Source: Chitinispirillaceae bacterium (GTDB taxonomy: Bacteria; Fibrobacterota; Chitinivibrionia; Chitinivibrionales; Chitinispirillaceae). Taken from it: DNA of 12,039 nucleotides. A program made the position numbers and the translations under genes. Positions within the stretch are counted from its first letter, which is position 1. The number at the start of each line of letters is the position of its first letter. Of the stretch, positions 7,637 through 12,039 are shown piece after piece. The notes under the pieces were generated by a model. It saw nothing but the letters and a program-made list of their open reading frames with translations, was not told the DNA's origin and did not search any database. The stretch is taken from positions 1 through 12,039 of the forward strand of contig JAFGOU010000023.1 of assembly GCA_016926315.1 (NCBI GenBank), read 5' to 3'.

Positions 7637-8697
7637 GGCTTTTATTGCTGGTTTTCATCGCTTGCCTGCTCGCGCATGCGGGTGAACCCGGCTCCATGCC
7701 ATGGGAATCGGCGGGTCCTGCGCGGCCAACCGACACTGCCGCCGGCAAGGAGGCGGCGACGCAAAGCGATCCGCTTGCCCCGTATATAAACGGGGATCAG
7801 GGCGTGAGCGTGCAGGAGCGGCTTGCGTATGCCGGGCGGTGCGAAAAAGCGGCAAAGCGGCATTCCGCTTCGCCCCTCAATGCGGCGCTCTGCAAAAAGA
7901 TCGGCGACGTTTACTTTGATCTGGACCAGGTGCGCTATGCGAACAAATGGCATGCGTGGTACGCGAAAGCTGCAGACGCCCGGCCGTCACTTGTAAACGA
8001 GACCCCGGTAGGTTTCCGGCTGCAGGAGTTCAGGAACATAGCCAGAAGAAAAAACATCCTTACCGGCGTGTTTGCCATGTACGGGATTGTATTGCTGTCT
8101 CTCGGCGTTCGTGCGATACGAAGCAGGGGCACCTTTGACAAACGTTTCTTTTTCAGACGATGCGCCGTATTTCTCGGCGTTTTTATCATCATGGCATATG
8201 CAGTGTTTGCAATCGACCTCCATTGTTTCTCAAAATCCGCCGGGACCGTTTTCAACGGGAAAGCGCACATCACGCCGATAACCACGCCGGTCCGGCCGTT
8301 TATCCCGCTCAGCGCCATGGATTCTTCCGCCTTGCTCCGTGCCGCCATGGTCCTTATGCTTGGATTTCTGCCCGTCGCGCTGGTCGTTTATTACACGTCG
8401 TTCAAGAAGCGGTATTCGCGCATCCTCCTGTCAATCATAGCGGTTGCATTCTGCTCCTCGCTCTGGCTTCATTTTTTTATCTCGACCGGTTTCGACGAGT
8501 ACCTGAAACCTAAAATAATGGCGACCGGATCTCGGGTGCTGTTCGGCGGCGAACCGGAAAAACTGCTGCTTGAAAACCCGCACAAGGCGCTGCGCGCCTG
8601 TCCCGGCCTGCTGAAAAGCGGCAATGAAGACTTGGATAAATTCTTGAAGCAGCACTATCCCGAAGGGTTTCCCGGAAGCGGGGATGAAGGTAAATAA
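7633..8697 (+). CDS. Unrecognised membrane protein, partner of the radical SAM/peptide pair
   Basis: I do not recognise this 354-residue protein. It begins with a likely signal peptide (MRLLLLVFIACLLAHAG). A region of about 120 residues follows that would lie in the periplasm. It contains a helical stretch, LNAALCKKIGDVYFDLDQ followed by WHAWYAKAADARPS, resembling one degenerate TPR. Four hydrophobic segments then follow, near 142-160, 176-196, 234-255 and 264-283, with basic loops between them, and a C-terminal tail of about 70 residues containing ENPHKALRACPGLLKSG. The start overlaps the peptide stop (ATGA) and has its own ribosome-binding site, so the two are almost certainly made together. 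Roles in exporting, anchoring or processing the peptide are possible. No peptidase motif such as HExxH or a Ser/Lys dyad pattern was evident, and no Walker motifs are present. It ends the row; 269 bases without a gene follow. Confidence 0.75.
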   Translation: MRLLLLVFIACLLAHAGEPGSMPWESAGPARPTDTAAGKEAATQSDPLAPYINGDQGVSVQERLAYAGRCEKAAKRHSASPLNAALCKKIGDVYFDLDQVRYANKWHAWYAKAADARPSLVNETPVGFRLQEFRNIARRKNILTGVFAMYGIVLLSLGVRAIRSRGTFDKRFFFRRCAVFLGVFIIMAYAVFAIDLHCFSKSAGTVFNGKAHITPITTPVRPFIPLSAMDSSALLRAAMVLMLGFLPVALVVYYTSFKKRYSRILLSIIAVAFCSSLWLHFFISTGFDEYLKPKIMATGSRVLFGGEPEKLLLENPHKALRACPGLLKSGNEDLDKFLKQHYPEGFPGSGDEGK

Positions 8698-8966
8698 CTG
8701 TTTTCAGGAATGTCAACAGCAGTAAAGGAGAAACTTTTTCCCCTTGTCCGTTTTTGATTTCCGCCCAAGTGTGCTGTGCCGAGATACCCCGAAAGAGCGG
8801 TTGCTCCCCCTTGCCCGATGAACAATAACGATTTCAGGCCTTCCCGTTTTCGGGATTACAGACCTTCCCGTTTACCCGTCGCTTTTCTTTTTGATTCAGC
8901 GGTAAAACTGATTCGGATTAATGCCCGAATGCGACGAGAGCGGTATTTTATTTTCAATAGGAGCCT
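8698..8966. other. Intergenic region with short repeat and hairpin
   Basis: No credible gene lies here. CCTTCCCGTTT occurs twice in direct orientation (8839-8849 and 8863-8873, 24 bases apart). The first copy overlaps a small palindrome TCCCGTTTTCGGGA (8842-8855, five-base stem). TTGATT at 8891-8896 could be a -35 box for the TPR gene, but no good -10 follows. No terminator with a convincing stem and T-run was found after 8697. Confidence 0.4.
8959..8963 (+). promoter_or_regulatory. Shine-Dalgarno before the TPR membrane protein
   Basis: AGGAG lies only three bases before ATG 8967 but six before the adjacent in-frame GTG 8970. Either codon may be used; the difference is one residue. Confidence 0.5.
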
Positions 8967-11123
8967 ATGGTGAAGCCAGCGCTACCTTTCTCATGGAACC
9001 GAGATTTGGTTCTTGGGCTGCTGCTGCTTGCGGTTACGCTTGCGGCCTACCAGCCTGCGTGGAACGGCAAGCTGCTTTGGGATGACGACATAAACATAAC
9101 CATGCGGGAACTTCGTTCGCCGGATGGCCTTGCGCGCATCTGGACGCATCCTGGAGCCACACAGCAGTACTATCCTTTGGTACACACCGTCTTCTGGCTG
9201 GAATATCATCTCTGGGGCGCATCGACTCTCGGCTACCATTTGCTCAATATCCTGCTGCACGTTTTTTCCGCACTGCTCCTCGTAACGATCTTACGGAGAC
9301 TCGGCATGCCCGTCGAAGCCGCCTGGCTTGCAGGAGGAATATTCGCGCTTCATCCCGTGATGGTCGAGTCCGTGGCATGGATAACGCAACTGAAGAACAC
9401 CCTGTCCGGTTTTTTTTTCATGTCCGCGGCCCTGGCCTATCTGACCTATACCGAAGCCGTAAAGCGGCGGTGGTATGTCCTTGCATGGGGACTCTTTCTC
9501 CTCGGCCTGCTGTCGAAGACCGCGATAGTTCCCTTTCCGTTGGCGATGCTTGCGGTGATATGGTGGAAGCGGGGCAGGATATTATTGAAGCGGGATATCA
9601 TGCCGCTCCTGCCTTTTGTCGCGGCCGGGGTTTTTTTCGGACTGATTACTCTTTACGTGGAACATTTCTTTGTAGGAGCCAGGGGGCGGGAGTTCAGCAT
9701 CTCTTTTATTGAACGCTGTCTTATTGCAGGCCGGGCTTTCTGGTTTTACCTGGGCAAGGTATTTTTTCCAATCAATCTGATTTTCATTTATCCCCGGTGG
9801 AGTGTGAGCGCAACGGTATGGTGGCAGTACCTGTTTCCAGCGGGAGCGCTGGCGGCGGCGGGGGTGCTGTGGACAATGCGGAAGCGATGGCGTGCACCTC
9901 TTGCGGTGTTCCTTTACTTTTCTGCCATGCTTCTGCCGGTCATCGGTTTTTTCAATGTTTATGCGTTCCGTTTTTCCTTTGTTGCCGATCACTTGTTGTA
10001 TCTTGCCGCCACGGGTCCGATTGCGATGTGCGCCTGCGTGGTGGATAAGGCGGTTGGATTAACAGGGTGCCGACGGGTTCTGAGGCCGGCGGCCAGCGTG
10101 GCACTGCTGTTGACTTTAGGAATGTTGAGTTGGAAGCAGAGCGGCATGTATGTGGATGCCGAGACCCTGTACCGGACGACGATCCGGAAGAACGCCGATT
10201 GCTGGATGGCATACAATAACCTCGGTATCCTGATGGCGAACACCGGACGAACGGATGAGGCAATCTCCCATTACCGGAAGGCAGTGGAAATCAATCCCGA
10301 CTTTGAGAAAGCTTACTGCAACCTCGGCAATGCATTGTCAAGAACCGGGAAAATCGACGAGGCCATTGTGCAGTATGGAAAGGCCTTGCACCTTGACTCG
10401 AACTATGTTGCGGCCCATATCAACCTGGGCACGATATTGCTGCAGACCGGACGGATGGATGAGGTTATGGCTCATTACCTGAAGGCTTTGGAACTTAACC
10501 CCAATCATGCCGAAACCCATTTCAACCTCGGCCTTCTGCTGGCGAAGATGGGGCGAACCGATGAGGCCGTCGCTCATTTCCAGAAGGCATTGGAAATAGA
10601 CCCCAACAATAGCGATGTTCATTACAACCTCGGCCTTCTGCTGGCGAAGATGGGGAGAACCGATGAGGCCGTCGCTCATTACCGTAAGACATTGGAATTT
10701 AACCCCCATCATGCAGAAACCCACAACAACCTCGGCATTCTGCTGGCGCAAACCGGTCGGATAGACGGGGCCATTGCTCATTGCCGGAAAGCATTGGAAT
10801 GTAACCCCAATCATGCCGAAGCCAACAACAACCTCGGCATTCTGCTTGCGCAAACCGGCCGGACGAACGAGGCCATTGCTCATTACCGTAAGGCATTGGA
10901 AATAAGGCCAGATGCAATCGACCCCCTTCAAAACCTTGCTTTTACCCTTGTGCAAAAAGGGCAATGGAGTGAGGGAACTTTGGTTCTTCAGAATGCGCTT
11001 GCATCGGCGAAGTACACGGGGGACGAGGCGCGGGCAAAGACGATAGAGCACCTTCTTGCGAAACTCAATGAAATCGCCAATGATTCCCAAGCGCCTTTAA
11101 AACGATCACACAATAATGAATAG
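8967..11123 (+). CDS. Polytopic GT-C-like membrane protein with eight C-terminal TPRs
   Basis: This 718-residue protein has two parts. Residues 1 to about 400 carry ten or so hydrophobic segments. The first loop after helix one holds LLWDDDINI (acidic 39-41), followed by QQYYPLVHTVFWLEYHLWG and LGYHLLNILLHV. This is the arrangement of the GT-C/PMT-like superfamily and of eukaryotic TMTC and bacterial TMTC-like proteins, where an acidic residue in the first loop is catalytic. Residues 413-684 are eight tandem 34-residue TPRs (NNLGILLAQTGRTNEAIAHYRKALE type), followed by a lysine/asparagine-containing tail. It is most likely a lipid-linked sugar transferase or related membrane enzyme whose TPRs bind a protein partner or acceptor. 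A purely structural TPR membrane protein is possible. The gene stands alone between two gaps, with AGGAG at 8959-8963 before the start. Confidence 0.8.
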   Translation: MVKPALPFSWNRDLVLGLLLLAVTLAAYQPAWNGKLLWDDDINITMRELRSPDGLARIWTHPGATQQYYPLVHTVFWLEYHLWGASTLGYHLLNILLHVFSALLLVTILRRLGMPVEAAWLAGGIFALHPVMVESVAWITQLKNTLSGFFFMSAALAYLTYTEAVKRRWYVLAWGLFLLGLLSKTAIVPFPLAMLAVIWWKRGRILLKRDIMPLLPFVAAGVFFGLITLYVEHFFVGARGREFSISFIERCLIAGRAFWFYLGKVFFPINLIFIYPRWSVSATVWWQYLFPAGALAAAGVLWTMRKRWRAPLAVFLYFSAMLLPVIGFFNVYAFRFSFVADHLLYLAATGPIAMCACVVDKAVGLTGCRRVLRPAASVALLLTLGMLSWKQSGMYVDAETLYRTTIRKNADCWMAYNNLGILMANTGRTDEAISHYRKAVEINPDFEKAYCNLGNALSRTGKIDEAIVQYGKALHLDSNYVAAHINLGTILLQTGRMDEVMAHYLKALELNPNHAETHFNLGLLLAKMGRTDEAVAHFQKALEIDPNNSDVHYNLGLLLAKMGRTDEAVAHYRKTLEFNPHHAETHNNLGILLAQTGRIDGAIAHCRKALECNPNHAEANNNLGILLAQTGRTNEAIAHYRKALEIRPDAIDPLQNLAFTLVQKGQWSEGTLVLQNALASAKYTGDEARAKTIEHLLAKLNEIANDSQAPLKRSHNNE
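10203..11018 (+). repeat. Eight 102-base TPR-coding repeats
   Basis: The TPR part of the gene repeats with a strict period of 102 bases (34 codons). Neighbouring units are close at DNA level: 10524-10578 and 10626-10680 differ at one of 55 positions. The units starting at 10728 and 10830 also share long stretches (AACCTCGGCATTCTGCT and CATTGGAA among them). This suggests recent unit duplication rather than ancient repeats kept similar by protein function alone. Confidence 0.85.
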
Positions 11124-11448
11124 GTGTGCCATACAACAGGGTGTTGCCGAAAGGGGAAACGGGGTATAACCGACAGCTCCGATTGATTTATAAATATATC
11201 AAAACCATCAACAAGCGCATAAACTTTATCAACGAATTTTATAACAATTCCTATAGTTCGGCTATATTAATTTTATGTATATTAATTGATAGATATGCAG
11301 GCGTTGTTTTATAATAATAATCATGTATGGAAATTATCTCTGAAATATTTTAGAATATTTTTTTAATGGTGAAAAATTAATAGGTGCATGGCAGCCGTTA
11401 TGATCGTCGGCTGAGGCAGATAAAACGCGGGAAAAGGTTGCTGTGAAA

Positions 11449-11478
11449 TTGTTAATCTATGCACTAGTACACTAATAC
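11449..11478 (+). promoter_or_regulatory. Possible promoter for the GH30 gene
   Basis: TTGTTA and TAATAC, 18 bases apart, end 60 bases before the ATG at 11539. The match to the sigma-70 consensus is fair, but chance matches are common in AT-rich DNA. Confidence 0.25.
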
Positions 11479-11526
11479 GGTTCTCGGCGTTTTATGAAAC
11501 ACGTAATCAATAACAAACAATGTTCC

Positions 11527-11533
11527 GGGGGGG
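11527..11533 (+). promoter_or_regulatory. Unusual all-G ribosome-binding site
   Basis: Seven consecutive G lie five bases before ATG 11539 of the GH30 gene. They can pair with the CCUCC core of 16S rRNA using G-C and G-U pairs. No AGGAGG-like site is nearby, so this run probably serves as the binding site. Confidence 0.45.
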
Positions 11534-11538
11534 ATGCC

Positions 11539-12039
11539 ATGAAACACAAGAATCAGGCAGGCAGAGCAGTGATGCTTCTGCTTGTTGCAGTACCGCTTTT
11601 TGCACAGACCGCGTACCACCGCGCCACGATCCGGCTGGGCGCGGGCACTACGGTTCCCTACTGCACCCCCTGGGTGGACAGCGGGGCGAAAGCCGGGACA
11701 TCATGGTCTACCACGGCCAACTATATAACCATCGACACCAACACGAGGTATCAGCCGATCATCGCATGGGGCGGCACCATCCAGGAGAAGCATTGGCAGG
11801 CCATCTCGGTGCTGAGCGCCGCGGGCAAGGACAGCGTCAACCGCGCGCTTTTCGATACGTCGGGCTGCAATATAGGCTTCCTCCGCTGCCCGATCGGCTG
11901 CTGCGATTTCGATCTTAACGAGAACCCGATCTCGCTCAACGAAAGCACCAACGATTATGACATGAGTGACTTCTCCCTCCACCGCGACTCGCTGAGAAAG
12001 ATCCCGTTAATCAAGATGGCGCAGGCCATCCACCCGGGC
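11539..12039 (+). CDS. Secreted glycoside hydrolase, GH30 (glucosylceramidase-like) family, N-terminal part
   Basis: The frame from ATG 11539 is open to the window edge (167 residues, no stop), so the gene continues beyond. A signal peptide (MKHKNQAGRAVMLLLVAVPL, then FAQ) comes first, with cleavage likely after FAQ. After a strand region (ITIDTNTRYQPIIAWGG) comes TIQEKHWQAISVLSAAGKDSV, then CNIGFLRCPIGCCDFDLNE, then DYDMSDFSLHRDSLRKIPLI. This order matches GH30: Q.I.GFGG, a helix with the LS...A...L pattern, the N-x-G-x-x-R-x-P-I-G strand, the DFS segment and the KIPLI helix. GH30 enzymes are retaining glycosidases such as glucosylceramidases, beta-1,6-glucanases and xylanases. The catalytic glutamates lie past the edge, so the substrate cannot be judged. 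A longer frame from 11520 on another reading frame is a shadow. Confidence 0.85.
   Translation, partial: MKHKNQAGRAVMLLLVAVPLFAQTAYHRATIRLGAGTTVPYCTPWVDSGAKAGTSWSTTANYITIDTNTRYQPIIAWGGTIQEKHWQAISVLSAAGKDSVNRALFDTSGCNIGFLRCPIGCCDFDLNENPISLNESTNDYDMSDFSLHRDSLRKIPLIKMAQAIHPG

Larger units (their letters stand above)
11124..11538. other. AT-rich gene-free region upstream of the GH30 gene
   Basis: This 415-base stretch is visibly richer in A and T than the genes around it, especially 11180-11400. TATATTAATT occurs twice, 15 bases apart (11263-11272 and 11278-11287). Nearer the GH30 gene, TTGTTA (11449-11454) and TAATAC (11473-11478) could be a -35/-10 pair with an 18-base spacer. No RNA gene, terminator or credible protein gene was recognised. 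Regulatory sequence for the secreted glycosidase is the simplest reading. Confidence 0.5.

Noticed and set aside
8776..8973. 65-residue open frame before the TPR gene
   Set aside because: It has no ribosome-binding site, a repeat-derived FRPSRFRDYRPSR composition, and an end overlapping the TPR gene start. It is better read as intergenic sequence.
10338..11090. 250-residue repetitive open frame on the - strand over the TPR array
   Set aside because: Its repeats are the mirror of the 102-base TPR units, and there is no independent evidence of coding.
11126..11314. 62-residue open frame in the AT-rich gap
   Set aside because: It starts at GTG without a ribosome-binding site, and its composition (Ile, Asn, Tyr) simply mirrors AT-rich DNA.
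11520..11918. 132-residue open frame on the + strand over the GH30 start
   Set aside because: The frame starting at ATG 11539 has a signal peptide and clear GH30 motifs and stays open to the edge. The other frame is low-complexity and arginine/histidine-rich.

Overview
The window reads as diderm bacterial chromosome of fairly high GC content. All convincing genes lie on the + strand, and genes are cut at both ends. A TonB-dependent outer-membrane receptor shows an outer membrane. An exported phosphoesterase ends in what looks like a type IX secretion (Por-type) sorting domain, and a secreted GH30-type glycosidase opens at the right edge. Together these point to a polymer-degrading member of the FCB group, for example a Fibrobacterota/Chitinispirillia-type or Bacteroidota-related lineage. 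This assignment is inference; no marker gene is present.

Layout. (1) 1-651: C-terminal third of the ferrous iron permease FeoB, cut at the left edge. (2) 792-3015: a compact cluster of a COG0731-type radical SAM protein, a small PPOX-type flavin-binding protein and a COG1237-type metallo-beta-lactamase-fold hydrolase. (3) 3154-8697: a tightly packed five-gene row. It holds an exported calcineurin-like phosphoesterase, a TonB-dependent receptor, a SPASM-type radical SAM enzyme, a 59-residue basic single-helix peptide with the motif GYNPNSSSIGT, and an unrecognised membrane protein. Gaps are 11, 5 and 11 bases, and the last pair overlaps by ATGA. (4) 8967-11123: a polytopic GT-C-like membrane protein fused to eight TPRs. 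(5) 11124-11538: an AT-rich gene-free stretch. (6) 11539 to the edge: the start of a secreted GH30-family glycoside hydrolase.

The most notable items are in region 3. The radical SAM enzyme, tiny peptide and membrane protein have the layout of a peptide-maturation (RiPP-like) system, here tied to a TonB receptor and an exported phosphoesterase. The receptor's signal peptide and mature part are in different frames, separated by a run of nine T. Losing one T (or gaining two) restores a textbook signal peptide. The tract may be a sequencing error, a phase-variable switch or a transcriptional-slippage site. The radical SAM gene has no visible ribosome-binding site and probably depends on translation of the receptor, so the tract could control the whole downstream unit.
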